The notes below the pieces were generated by a model, which saw only the letters and a list, made by a program, of their open reading frames with translations, was not told where the DNA came from and made no database searches. 64,000 nt of DNA from Doris montereyensis. Its lineage: Eukaryota; Mollusca; Gastropoda; Nudibranchia; Dorididae. Numbering within the stretch: position 1 is the stretch's first letter; each line of letters begins with the position of its first letter. Location: the NCBI GenBank assembly GCA_037039925.1, contig JAXRKP010001079.1, forward strand, positions 1 to 64,000. Reading direction: 5' to 3'. Position numbers and translations under genes: made by a program. This document shows positions 23,283 to 35,384 of the stretch, one piece after another.

Positions 23283-23743
23283 GTAAATTACTACTTTCAG
23301 TCTGTTTCTGTTTGTATTTTAGTCTAAATTTTCTCAAAGTGATTCAATGAAAGGTTGAGTGTAGAAAATTGTGACCTCCTATTTTCATGAAATGTGTTAG
23401 TCAAGAATTACCATTTATCGACATAGTAAACAATACTACATGGCGTACTGTGTAGATCTAGATCTAGCTGTCATATTCTAGATTCTAGGTCTGTTCGCGA
23501 CTGGCCGGCCATAACATTGGTTTCTTACCAGGTCTATATTCTGTTTATTACCCAGTTTCTCTCTACCTTTCCTTCCGTCTGACTTTCAAGTTATGTTCCA
23601 TAGTCGGGTTTCCAACCAAGAGACATAATAAAAAAGAGTTTATTTTGAAGGAGTGAGATAAAAAGTTAGTTGGGGCTTAGTTTTTATTTTTACTTTTTGT
23701 GGGGGGGAGAAACAAAGTAGAATAGATCTAAAGCTAGGCAAAT

Positions 23744-23874
<131 letters not shown>

Positions 23875-25610
23875 AGGCACACACACACAATTACAATATT
23901 GTCAATATAATTCATGAGACAGCTGTCATCCCCGTCGACCTTTCTCTCACAAAAAGTTAATGAAATGGTTAAGAATAAGTTTAACTATAGATATGGCAGG
24001 TTTCACCAAAATGGGACCCAATGATAACTTGAACTCTTCAATTAATCTTTCTCAAAGTTTAATTTAATGATGAATCTTCGTAACATTTGGTCCATGTATA
24101 GCTTTAACATCGCAGATATAAAAAACATAATATTGTGAAATTTGTTTTCAATTTGTGTGTTTTGTGAATATTTTTTGGTCTTGACGTCAGCAGTGAACTG
24201 GCTGACATATCCCTCTTTTTAATAAGTCCTTTTTCACCTTAAGTAGGTGAGGTCAACGACTGTTTATTCTGTTTTCTTTAATTCCATGTGAAAGAGAATT
24301 GTTCAAAAGAAAATTTAGCGAGTTTTGCAGTGATCCGTGAGACAGGCTTCAGATTTTCGTTATTATGTAACAACTGAAAACAACAGTTTGAAAAACAGTT
24401 GTAGAAGCACCGTTTATGATCTGGAGTGACAGAAAATGTATTCCTTCGACCGTATATCCTGTATAAGACACACAAAAAATCATAGATAACTCTAAATGAG
24501 AGTGAGAATACCATGAGACTACTGTCAGTCTGCAAAACCTTATTGTCGGACAAAAAATATTTTTTTCGATCTGAGATCTGATAACGGTAATATTGCATTG
24601 AGCTATTTTCTCACAGTTCATCTCGTGTAAGCCTATTGAGAAATCATGAAATTTTTGTTTTAAATTGTCCGGTTGGCTTTGCGGAATATTTTGGGATGCC
24701 CCTTACGGCCATGCGCTTACGTCCGCACAAAAATGTAGACGATGATCGGCCACCAGAAAGGAGACTGGTCAGGTTAGATTAGGGAGACCGTTCAGGTTAG
24801 ATTCGGTTGCATTTAATAAGCAAAACCTGCTTTGGCTTATCGTGGAGTGAAACTTACGTAAAGAAGTCCGGCAATCAATAGGCTTTCATGATTTATTACT
24901 TTCTAATAAATAAAGACAAGATAATTGGCAATACGGGAGGTTTAGAAGTCATTACTGTAATAGTGACTCTACGTCTCCACTATACACAGTCTTCTTCACA
25001 TAACAATACAATATTACTCAAAACGCATTTAAACGAGAGAAAATAATACTAATAGCACAGGTTCAAGTAGAGTTCAAGATTTGTCAGCCACCGCTCCGTC
25101 CGTATTCCATGAAGCAATTATCAATCCATAAAGACACAAGTTTGTGCTAGTATAGTTTGGCACTCTATGTGACTAGATAATAGTCGGAGGGGGCTCGTGC
25201 GGGGGGAAAAGAACCATTGTCGTCAAGCGCTTTCTTTTCGGTGAGGGTTTGTTGCTGGTGCATCTTTTCTCTCCCTCCTCTCTCTCTCTATTGGCAAATA
25301 TGGGCCTATAGGTATCACATTCTCACTCGTTATATAAGTCATGAAGTTTACTGTACCGGGTTCAGCAGAATGGTACACACGATAAACACGTAATAAGGAT
25401 ATTATAAAGGCGTACATTAACAGAATTTTTACAAAAACAGGACAAAAGCATCGGTTTCATCCATCCACACGATCCGAACGCACGAGTAATCTGATCAACG
25501 GTAAGGCACCGGCCGTGCACTCCACGCCCGATGTGTCGGGAAACACAAACACATACTTCACATTTTATTGAGAACTAGGAAAAGTCAGGGAACTCTCCAA
25601 ACCAGATGCC

Positions 25611-25680
25611 CAAGCGTTACGTCACTATATAAACGCCAGGAAACCTCGGTCGACGGACCCGTGCAGTTCGTGTCACATTC
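25611..25680 (+). promoter_or_regulatory. Promoter-like patch: CRE plus TATA
   Basis: GTTACGTCAC (a CRE-type half-palindrome) at about 25616 is followed at once by TATATAAA at 25627. About 30 bases further on lies GTGCAGTTCG, a plausible initiator. The surroundings are GC-richer than the rest of the intron. It could be an alternative promoter for the psq gene or a solo terminal repeat; nothing downstream settles it. Confidence 0.35.
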
Positions 25681-26237
25681 GTCACTGGCATTGGACCTAG
25701 AATTTTCAGTTATGCCCCTTTGACTGAAAAACATGACTTTTAAAAGCTAATTTACTCGCCTCACAGTCCTTTGCTATCTCTTAAAGTCATATGTCTGGAA
25801 TCCTCAGGTTCTAAGCTTTAACATGGTATATAACACTTGTAAGAAATATAACATGTACATTTTGACAAAAGAGGTAAATGGGGATGGACCATTTTGTGAA
25901 ACCTGCCATATATGATATAATATTATATATATATATGCAACATACAGTTATACAACACTAGAATTTTAAAATTAATAATTCATACCACAAACTATCACTA
26001 ACTGGAATCCTTTGCCTAACTGGGTCGTTATGTCCCAACAAATGAACATTTCATGCGTAAGTTTCTTTTCTTTTTTATTATATAACAAACGTAGTGTGTA
26101 CAATCATAATTAACACCTTTTTTATTTACGAAAGGTAAATCTTTTATTATAAGGCATCAATGCAGTATTAAAACCATTACAGAAATTACATAGCGTTACT
26201 GAGTGTCAGGTTTAGAAATATGGTCAATATATATATA

Positions 26238-26799
26238 CAGGTATGTCCAAAAGAAAGGTTACACTCATATTTAACGGTTTCTTGAGCATGGTGTATGATT
26301 TGATATCTCAATATTTATGTCATCTGATTCAATGACTCAAATCCGACATTTTGATACCAAATTGATGCATTTAGCGATGATATTGTTTTAGAAAATTTAG
26401 ATCAAATAGCATTTATATATATATCGAAAATAATCTTGCAAATGTAAAAGAAGGGAAAAACATGTTGCACAAAGAAAGGTAACATTTATTTTTGTACTTC
26501 ATACGTTACGGTGCGCACCAGCAATGATCAATTATTAGTACGTGGGATCTGCATGTGATTAAATCTTAGTTGTGATTTTTTTCACACATTTCAGATTTTG
26601 CAAGATCGGTTTTGAGTAATAAACAGAGTTAGAACTGTGTCTTTTATGAAAAGAGGCTATGTGAAATATATCATGTGTTGAATGAATATACTGGTAATCG
26701 TTGTAGTTTCAGATCTTATAAAAATTGACTAATCCATCACTATTCCTTCAAGTGAAAATTAGTAAATTACAGGTGTAACCTTTCTTTTGGACATGACTG
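26238..26799. mobile_element. Tc1/mariner-type MITE with terminal inverted repeats
   Basis: The left end reads CAGGTATGTCCAAAAGAAAG and the right end, inverted, CAGTCATGTCCAAAAGAAAG; the 27-bp ends match at 25 positions. TA dinucleotides flank both ends, as expected for Tc1/mariner insertion. The 562-bp interior has no transposase frame, so it is a non-autonomous copy. A third AAAGAAAGGT-ACA match lies inside near 26476. Confidence 0.88.
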
Positions 26800-27302
26800 T
26801 ATCTAAGCAAATGAAGTCAGACACTCTCTACCCAATAGTTGTTCCTAGTCCGATATGTCACACTGTCCATTGTCGTCAACTTTTTGACCTGCCCGTGTTC
26901 AAATAAACTGTCTGTTGTTTTGTGTCTTAACGAGCCATAACCCATGATATACAGGCATGAAATTAAATTTATACCTCATTCCCAATTGACTCACTGACAT
27001 TTTCTACCCCTTACATTTATAAGGCTGAGTCCTTTTGGAATCAAATTTGTGTTACTATGGCTTTTTTTTAGTGGTGGAGGTTGGTAAAATTGATGGGGGT
27101 GGGGATTATCTTTTGTCCTTCAGTTTTAGGATGTTTGCGTTTCATTTTTGTCAAAAAGTTTATCAGTCACCAATAATTTAATTGTTGATACATACTAGCA
27201 AACTTTGATATATATATATGTCAAAAGTGTTGTAATCTGATGTGCAGGGTAAGTACATTGTACTTTTTCTGATTTTAAGCCATTCTTCCATTTTATTCTC
27301 AG

Positions 27303-27590
27303 AAATCAAAGAAATCATCGAAGAAGACCAAAGACAAATCTAGACTCTCCGTCACTTTCCCATCACCAGTCAAGAAAGCCAAACATGCATTGGGCTCAGG
27401 TCCTACCAATCAGATTATCAGAAAACGTAAACTATATTCTCCAGAAGCGTTGCAGGCTGCATACAAAGCTGTCAAAGACAGCAGTATTTCTGTCAATGCA
27501 GCTGCCAAACAATACGGGGTGTTCCTCTCACTACTCTTACGAGATCGGGTTGATGGAAGAATAAGCATCGACACAACCAGGCCTGGACCT
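27303..27590 (+). CDS. Basic tail and Pipsqueak helix-turn-helix exon
   Basis: After the acceptor TATTCTCAG, an in-frame segment encodes a lysine-rich tail (KSKKSSKKTKDKSRLSVTFP) and then a Pipsqueak/CENP-B-type DNA-binding domain: RKRKLYSPEALQAAYKAV, then SSISVNAAAKQYGV and LRDRVDGRIS. This domain binds DNA in host psq proteins and at transposon ends in pogo transposases. The exon runs straight on into transposase sequence. I could not find a good donor in phase 0, so its 3' border is unresolved. Residues after YGV (FLSLL) depart from the usual P-R/K-T-T. Confidence 0.65.
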
Positions 27591-28611
27591 CCTTCTCATG
27601 ACCAAGGAAGAAGAATCAGAAATTGCTCATTTTTTGCGACACAATGGCCAAGTATGGTTATCGATACACAAGACTTGGGATAGCAGAAATTGCCACAGAT
27701 CAAGCTGTCGAGAAAGGAAAGAAGACCCAAATCAAATGGTCTTACAACTAAATGGGTGGACAGTTTTATCAATCGCTGGCCTGAGGTCAGAGAACTTAGT
27801 TTTAAGTTTAAAAACAAGACTGAAGCAGAGCATACTGTGCGAACTTACTTTGACGAGATAAAGAAAATTATAGACAAATACAAATTATTAGAAAAGAGTG
27901 ATCGAATTTTCAATATTATGGAAGTAAATTTGCTAACAGATCACAATATTTCACCTGACTTTGGAAATAAGACATATGGAAACCACCAATTTAAAACAGA
28001 AAATACAACAAACACAACTCTCATCGCATGTGGAAGTGTAACTGGGCGCATTCTTCCACCTTTTTTCGTTTTTCAGGCTTCCAAGCTCAGATCTGAGATG
28101 ATGTGTGGAGTTCCCAGTAATGTAAATGCTGCTGTATCAGACACTGGAAAGTGCACTCCTCAGATATTTCGAAGATATTTGAATGAACATTTCCTACCTC
28201 AGGCCAACGTTTTGATGGAGAACCAATTCTTATTCTGATGGATGGGTCTCAAGTCATATGTTTGTTGGTATGAGTAAATGGGGAAGGAGCAATAATGTTA
28301 TTTTTTCTTTCATCCCTGCTCACACAACACATTTACTGCAACCTTTAGAAGTTGAATGTGCTGATGCTCTGCAGAAAAAGTATGAAAGTGCTTGCAGAAA
28401 ACATTTAAGAACATCATCCCGTTTCTGTGTTAGTAGAGAAAATGTTTGTGAATTAGCTTGTCAGGCTTACACACGTGTCATGACAAGGCATGCTGTCATG
28501 CACTCATTCAAAAAAGCAGGAGTTTTCCCTGATGTTTCTTCAGATGAGAGTCCGGATGAGATGGATCCAATTGACGATCTTCCATATAACAAGGAAAAGT
28601 CCCAAGTCTGA
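27390..28611 (+). pseudogene. Pogo/Tigger-type (psq) transposase, broken
   Basis: The order is N-terminal psq HTH, then MTKEEESEIAHFL, MAKYGYRYTRLGIAEIATDQ, TTKWVDSFINRWPEVR, then a DDE-type catalytic domain (TTLIACGSVTGRILPPFFVF, ILILMDG, VIFSFIPAHTTHLLQPLEV). Frame changes fall near 27585, 27640, 27720, 28215 and 28250. The first catalytic Asp (N-I-D-E in relatives) is Met at 27918, and the third (Q-P-L-D) is Glu at 28348. The family normally cuts and pastes DNA; this copy cannot. Similar proteins are common in animals as both transposons and domesticated genes. Confidence 0.88.
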
Positions 28612-29659
28612 TGACAGTTTACATGATGTGAGTATGAAAACAACCATATATGCATTCAATACTGGTTCCAATTGTATATTTTACCTCTCCTTGTGAATTT
28701 CGTCAACAGGTAAAGACTTTTATATGTTTTCGATATTCAATTCTCTATCATTCATTCCTTCTTTCCTCTTAATTTCATTACAGCGTTGTTTTTTAATTTA
28801 TTTATATTCAAAGCAAAAAATGTCAAATTTAAGTGTCAAAAAAATGTTTGCTTGTTTAAAAAAGGCAGAAAAGAACATTATCTTTGTTGGCGTATTGTGA
28901 TACAATATTGGAAATGTTTCAAAGTGCGTTGTGATAAGACTAGACATGTTCACATGGAATCTTGTATGAGTATGATTTTCATCTCATGTTTCTTAATTTT
29001 TGATAGGAAATTTTCATGAAAAGCTAAGTCATATAGTTGTTAAATGTTATGGCATTGATACAATTGACAACAAATAATCATGAAAGATGAAGTATTTATC
29101 AAAGTTTTCAACCCCTCAAGAAATTTCTTGAATTTTTATCCTTTTCCTCTGTTCATGAAAATTGAAGTGATCCTTAGATCTACATGATGTATTATTATTA
29201 TTTTTATTTGTTGATAATCTGAGCAATCCAGATATGTATTTTGGAGTTTGAGAATTTGTAAAGATCATTCTATTCTTTATGTTAATATTTAAAAAGTAAA
29301 ATCCACTGAATTTTCAGTGAATGGACCACAAAAGATTACATATTATGAATTTTACAATCCTTTGACAGTGACAGTAATTAATATCATGTTACTAACACTA
29401 AACATAGAATCCACAGATCCTTTTTAGACTCCTTAAAATGTAAATTTTTTATGGACAAATTACAAAAGCATTTGTAATGATATTCAGGTAGGACTTAAAA
29501 CAGTCTCACTCAGGTTGTATTGCCTTAAATAAAATCAAAACAGGAAATCAATGATAGATTTGAATTCATGAGTAAGCATGGTGCCATAATTTGAATGTCA
29601 GAAATTAAACAACATGCTGTCTGGTTTTCCCAAAGTAATGCATTTATGCTAAAACTAAC
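28612..29659 (+). other. Spacer between transposase and acidic exon
   Basis: AT-rich sequence downstream of the transposase. I looked for a matching inverted repeat bounding the transposase and did not find one. Confidence 0.4.
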
Positions 29660-29661
29660 TA

Positions 29662-29775
29662 CACTCAAATCTTGTTATACTGCCAACTGTTGTGTCAGTG
29701 GTTACTTGGCATTATAATGAAAACGCCCTTTTTCAGTATTACAAAGAGGGACACAATCAATATTTGACAATCCAT
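29662..29775. mobile_element. Partial copy of the pogo-like TIR element
   Basis: TA then CACTCAAATCTTGTTATACT matches the left end of the element at 35385, and similarity continues for about 110 bases (for example CAGTATT-CAA-GAGGGA). No right end is seen nearby, so this is a truncated or single-ended copy. Confidence 0.7.
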
Positions 29776-31337
29776 ACAAAAGTGGTAGACAGCTGGTGGT
29801 AGACGAAAATCATATTTTTCGCTTTTTATTCTTGCAACCTTAGCCACAGAACTTTCTGTTTTATTCTGACTCACTAATACTATTAAACATTATAACAAAA
29901 TTTTGCAATGTATTTTTTACTTGGCCATTTATAAGGTTTTGTAGTTTCTTTGAAGTAAACCCTGTCCATCATGTCAGTGATCTCATGGTTCATGAGTGAT
30001 TATTATTATTCGTAATTTGGTCTTTTAAGAGATACTGTAGTGTGATGATTTTATTTTTAATGTCTAGATTTCTTAGATCTTGAAGGGCAGATAGCCTTTC
30101 TGTTCTCATGATAAAATCCTGCACTGGCATCTAAACTCTTCGAGAGTTTCTTCATATTTACAGAATCCAAAGCTAAAAGAATAGCGTGCAATTCAGCATT
30201 GAAAACTAAAGTGTCGCCTTGCAAACCCACATTCTTTGGGGATTCTAGGTGATCCTTTTAAAAAATGCAGCCACATTTTCACCATCCCTGGAGCCAACTG
30301 TACCCAAGCGTGTCACTTCACCTCTTTTTTTATTTCATCTCGTTTCATTATTTTTATCACATTTTTTTCTCTTTTTTGCCTTTCACGAGACCTGAAATAT
30401 GTCATTGAATTGGCTTCAAAACATGAGTGGCTAATCCCACAGCACCATGAACTAATGTGGCTTAAATTCTTCCCTAGAATTTATCCTCCTATATGTATGT
30501 GTATCTGACAAAATCCGTTGTATGGTGAAAGGATTCCAACTGAGAAAACAGAAAGTCTTAGCTGAGGTTAATTTTTATGAAACTTGGAGTTCTTTGCATT
30601 TTTAGTTAAATTAATCTTTTATGAATGCTCTGCAGAAATATTTCACTTGATGCCTAAAAATGTGTTTTACATTATTTTTAGCATATAGCTTTTAAATAAA
30701 TGAAAAAGGTTTGAATGCTCATAGAGTGTATGATCCCTAATGTCGATAGGAAACAGTAACTTATTTTATTTGTGTCTTGTATCTTGTTTGTATTTTTAAA
30801 TTTCAAAATGTTACAGATGGAAGCATAATATAAGCAACTTTAAAAAATCGGCTCCTGGCATTGTTGCAATGACACATTTATAATGACATTGCTTGACTGC
30901 AGACCTTTAAGAGATAGAATAGATATTTAGAATTTTATAGAGTGTATCACTCAAGGCTTTTCAAATTGCTCTATATTGGAGTAAAAAAAAAGGTGTAGTC
31001 ATCATTGCCGGCTGTGATATCACATGAAAATGTTTGACTTTGAGCAAGGACTGTGTTGTGAAAACATCTTAAACCCAGAGGTTTGATTTTCTATAGTAGA
31101 AACAGTTCTATCAAAATCAATGACTTTGTTATGTTAATGGTTTTGCCCAATTGTCAAATTGTGTTTTAAACACTTCAGAACTTTTGAAAAATGCTCAATT
31201 ATTTTTTGTTAACATGAGTCTTGCTGTAAATATGTGTTGTAGCTTCATATAGATCTAGATCTAGTTGCATTTAATTTATCATTATGCTTTTATGTTCAAA
31301 TTACTCATTTTTTGATTGGGGTTGTTTTTCTTTACAG
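29776..31337 (+). other. AT-rich spacer, no gene seen
   Basis: Generic AT-rich sequence. An AGATCTAGATCT palindrome is at 31251, just before the acceptor of the acidic exon. A 90-codon frame at 30236-30508 has no motif or splice support. Confidence 0.4.
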
Positions 31338-31994
31338 GACTGCAAAGAAGAAATTGTGTACACTGGAGACCTGGTTGTTGGTCATAATCCAGAAGTTACA
31401 GAAGAAGAAGTTGTCACAACAGAGGAAGTAATCCTTTCTGAAGATGGACAGACAGAAGAAGTGGTTGTCACTCCTGATGGACAATTTCTCCTGACAGCTG
31501 GGGCTGAAGCCATTCTGTCTCCAGAAGGACACCTTATAATTAATGGGAATGAGGTTTTGCTCAACAGTAGGAGTACTGGATTCTCTCAGCTCCATCTCAT
31601 TCATCACATTGGATCTGATAGTGACAATTCATCACCTGTTAAATTTGAGACAGGTATTTCAGATTCATTGAATGAGTCACAGTGTATTATAAATAATGGG
31701 AAAATAATCTCTCCAAGAACTTCTGATGTTTCGGACACATTTAATGTGGGAGACACAAGTTTCAATTCGTCGGACATTGATTATGGAAAATACGCTTCTT
31801 CTGAAATTGGCAATGAAATTGATGAGTCACGAGTTAAAATCATAATTAAATCTGAGGTGTTGGACCTTGGCACGGATGAAGAGGTTTGCCATAGTGTTGA
31901 TGTTGATCAAGCCGAGGGTGTTACATTAGAAGGACTGAAGGGTGGAGACAGCTCTCATGTTTTACAAGTGTTTGACATCATTCAAAGGAAATGA
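31338..31994 (+). CDS. Acidic terminal exon, unrecognised
   Basis: After the acceptor TTTCTTTACAG the frame runs 218 residues to TGA. It is strongly acidic, with V/T-E-E repeats near the start (EVTEEEVVTTEEVILSEDGQ, then TEEVVVTPDGQF), a LLTAGAEAILSPEG stretch and S/D-rich C-terminal half. Amino-acid use is coding-like. It has no start codon of its own downstream of the acceptor, so it needs an upstream exon in phase 0; the basic/psq exon is the nearest candidate on this strand. If joined, the protein would pair a DNA-binding HTH with an acidic, activation-like tail. I do not recognise a homologue. Confidence 0.68.
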   Translation, partial: DCKEEIVYTGDLVVGHNPEVTEEEVVTTEEVILSEDGQTEEVVVTPDGQFLLTAGAEAILSPEGHLIINGNEVLLNSRSTGFSQLHLIHHIGSDSDNSSPVKFETGISDSLNESQCIINNGKIISPRTSDVSDTFNVGDTSFNSSDIDYGKYASSEIGNEIDESRVKIIIKSEVLDLGTDEEVCHSVDVDQAEGVTLEGLKGGDSSHVLQVFDIIQRK

Positions 31995-32141
31995 AGAGAA
32001 ATATTATTATTAGTCTCAAAATTGAAATAGTCATTTGCATTTTTCATTGTCTTTTTCCCATCAGAGTAAATTGTTGGTCTTACAATGCTTAGTCAATCAT
32101 ACGTTTTCTTTTCATGTCATGACATTGTTCATCATGCATAT

Positions 32142-32151
32142 AATAAATAAA
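32142..32151 (+). promoter_or_regulatory. Tandem poly(A) signals of the acidic exon
   Basis: Two overlapping AATAAA hexamers lie about 150 bases after the stop at 31994, which fits a short 3' UTR. Confidence 0.65.
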
Positions 32152-34070
32152 GCTTCTCTTAAAAATTACAATTTTTAAGCAGTCCATGAACTATTTTAAT
32201 GCTGTTTTGTTGATTTTTTTATGGGAGAGGAGTCCGCTAATGTGTAATTGATCATTTGATAGCCAACTAGTCTTGCCAGAAATATCTGAAGGGAAATATT
32301 TATAATGTAAAATTTGATTTCTCTTTATGTGAGATTACCGTTTGAAACATTGTATCATCAGTGAAACTGTCTAACCATGTAAAGTACATGTACTTATTTC
32401 AGGAGAAACAAAAGCGTAATAATTCATCAAACAGGGCTAAAAAACCACTGTTATTTGTTATTGTTATGCATGAATTACAATTGAATAACTACTTTATTCT
32501 TTGAAATGGAGTTAAATAGGAAAAGAATCATTTATATACACACAAAATGGACCTACAATAAAAGTACAAGGTTAGAATTGAAGTTTTTGAAAGATCTAAA
32601 CAAGTAAATCTGGTCCTTGGCTTACAGATTAGAGTTTTACGGCGGGAAGAATAGCAGAAATCTTGGTTTAGGTCATGTGTGTGACTGGTGCCTTTCATTC
32701 GTTCAAGGCCTCCAACTCCAATATTTATAAAGACATAAAAAGAGGCATGTCTTTGATCAATTGAAGGACAAATCTCATATCCTGTACATCATGGATATGT
32801 AGGATAGACAGTTTCAACGACGATATATTAATATATATATATATATATTTATACTGGTAGGAAAGTACCCACTTGCGCGGGTAAGACAACACTTCAGAGA
32901 AAAAAATATTTATAAGAAAGATTTGTGGGTGCTTTTCTAGAAAATCTAGAGCTGGCTGTGTTTGATGCTGTGGTTGTGGTATGTAGATCTGGATGCGTGT
33001 TTTGTGATGTTGTGTTCGTAGTGTGTTGTAAATACATTATGGTATGGCATTTGTATTTTTTCTTCCGTGATTCACCATGTCTCTAGATATCTAAATTAAG
33101 ATCTTTTGGTTGGTACCATTTTTATCTAGATCTAAACTGTCTGTGATCTTACCATACTACAGATAGATCTGTAGATAAAGAAATTTAATGAAATCATACT
33201 TTTAGCAATTACAAAATTAATTTTTCTTACTAATATTCCGGTAGGCACACATAAAATTGATCCTTACAGTCAATAAAAAGCATCAGTCAAAGACATTATT
33301 TGATTATTTATAGCGGGAACAAGGCTAGTTTTGTTTGATTAATTAGACAATAATTAAGTGGAGTTACAGGGTTCTGCAAATATAGGATTAAAGTTCAAGC
33401 TTTTGAGTATTTTTGTACAAAACTTCAGCTTGATTAGTTATTTAATAAGGTCAGGAGGCGTGACAGAAGATTTTGCCAGTATTTGTTATTATATCAGATT
33501 GCCTCAAAACACCCTTTACTTCAGGGCATAAATGCATCAATAAACAGTATGACATTCTTCTTGTATTCAGAGTTAAATGACTTCTTTCTTCAATAAGTAA
33601 CAGTGGAGCAGAGTTGTATGACAATGTGTGACAATCATGATGACTTTTTTCTCGTCTGTAAATACCATTATCATTATTATCAATATCAATAATCGTCCAC
33701 CATATTTACTTAGCCATTGGAACAAAGGTACATAAAGTTGTTCCTTCTTTTGATAAAGGTACATGTATATTATATTATACATAAGTGTATCTGTTAAATA
33801 TCTGAACTTAAAAGCAAACGTAAATCAAAGCAAGACATGATAGAAATCAACAAAGAAAAAAAGAATAAGTAGGTAAAATACAATTGCTTGTCGCAGGTGT
33901 TCTTGTGATCAGGTTCAACAAAGACGCTGATTTCGCTTGAAAAGGCAGATCTCAAAACCTGTTATACAATCTAAAAGCAATATTATTTGGAGAGAGGTTC
34001 TTGGACTAAATTTTCCTACAATGTATTAGTTTGCCAAGGCGGGATCGAAAATAGTACATATTTAGTGACA
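32152..34070. other. Intergenic, no gene seen
   Basis: AT-rich sequence with a short TA run at about 32831 and a partial TCTAGATCT motif at 33125. No splice-flanked exon found. Confidence 0.45.
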
Positions 34071-34460
34071 TTGTTGGCCAAGTGGGGAAGTAGTTAGGCT
34101 GCCAGACTTGGGATCATGAGGTCTTTATCTGATGAAGTGCAAATGATGCTTGTTTGTAGCTGGATGGCAGAGTTGTAAGCTTGTGATCACAACACTGGTT
34201 CAAGCCCCATGACTCACACAGGTTGGGTTTTTCATAACGTTGTAGTCTTAGGAAAAGTACTTCAACCTACTTTCTCACTTGACTCAGATGTAAATGACAG
34301 TACCAGCTATAAAGTAGAGAAAGATCTTTTCATAGTGTTAGTACGAAAAGTCTAACAGGCTTGTGTACTATATGCTCCCCAGTGGAGTTAAGGACTTTGA
34401 ATGAAATGGCCCGCTGAAGGATATATGATATGCAGTCGGTGAGCCTGCACTAGTGCGGGG
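34071..34460 (+). mobile_element. tRNA-derived SINE, apparently composite
   Basis: Two tRNA-like heads are seen. The first has A-box TGGCCAAGTGG at about 34075. The second has TGGCAGAGTTG at 34165 and a very good B-box GGTTCAAGCCC at 34197-34207. The body contains ACTTCAACCTACTTTCTCAC and ends near the AATAAATC at 34470. A reversed copy of the second unit is at 39725-39960. Confidence 0.8.
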
Positions 34461-34614
34461 ATACAGATAATAAATCTATTATCTTTTAAACGTTTTTTTC
34501 ATAATCAAGTTCCTTCTATGCCATTACGGCACATGTGATGTAGAGCTTATCCCAATTTCTGTCGCATGAAACAAAACAGATGATTATTATCACCTCCTGG
34601 ACAGGATTCTAGTA

Positions 34615-34765
34615 TGACCACATGTTTTACCTCCAAACTAGTGCTTGTACTTGTACTTATTTGTGACACAGGAACACAACGTCCAGACATTAGCATTATT
34701 AGGATCTGAACTCAGGACCTCATGATCCCAATCCTGGCAACTTAACTACAACGCCACTGACACCT
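34615..34765 (-). mobile_element. tRNA-derived SINE, reverse copy
   Basis: On the minus strand, GGATTGGGATCATGAGGTCC and a B-box-like AGTTCAGATCC match the SINE heads at 34071 and 36543, followed by the body with AAGCACTAGTTTGGAGGTAA. Confidence 0.75.
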
Positions 34766-35384
34766 TTAAAGATGACAAATTATTGTTAAGTTGGGGCAGG
34801 TGTTTTGTGTGTGTGGATGGGATCACATGGAATGTATGGGTGTGACTTTTTTTTTCAAGAAGTAGGCGTAAGCCACAATTTTGTGTTCATCTTTAGAGTT
34901 ATTTCCTTTTTGTTGAGCAAATTTGTTTCTGCCAACTTGTATGGGGTTTTTGTTGAGTTTGGGTTTTGGTTTTTTTTCATGTTTGGTGGTGGTGTTTTTG
35001 TTGTGTCCTTCATTCTTGTTTATAGTTTTTTTCTGACACTGGTTTCCAGCTTTAACTTACTGTTTAATAACATATCTTCCATGCTCAAAATTTTCTTTTC
35101 ACCAGGTTAATGAGTATTGACTGTAAAACTTTCACTTTTATTTCTTGCAACCTGAATTCTTGACTTTGCTTGCTCTTTCATTTTGTGCCCATTTATTAAT
35201 ATCAGTTGTGTTGATGTGACTTGATAAGTTATATTTGGATTACCAATGATCACGAATAGTCTTCTATTCATTAAATTTCATTGTTTTGCTAGACATTCAC
35301 ATTTTCAAATCTTCTTTCCATAATGTCTAGAACTTGGAAAAGTTCTATTACATGAACAGTTTATATGGGCGTCATCTTCAAATA

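Noticed and set aside
24278..24621. Two overlapping minus-strand frames of 90-106 codons
   Set aside because: Two frames open over the same DNA with no motif; consistent with chance.
34160..34210. Functional tRNA gene
   Set aside because: A- and B-boxes are present, but the arms do not pair as a cloverleaf and the unit is repeated with a SINE body.
34805..35110. 101-codon F/V-rich frame
   Set aside because: Composition follows the T/G-rich DNA; no domain or splice signal.
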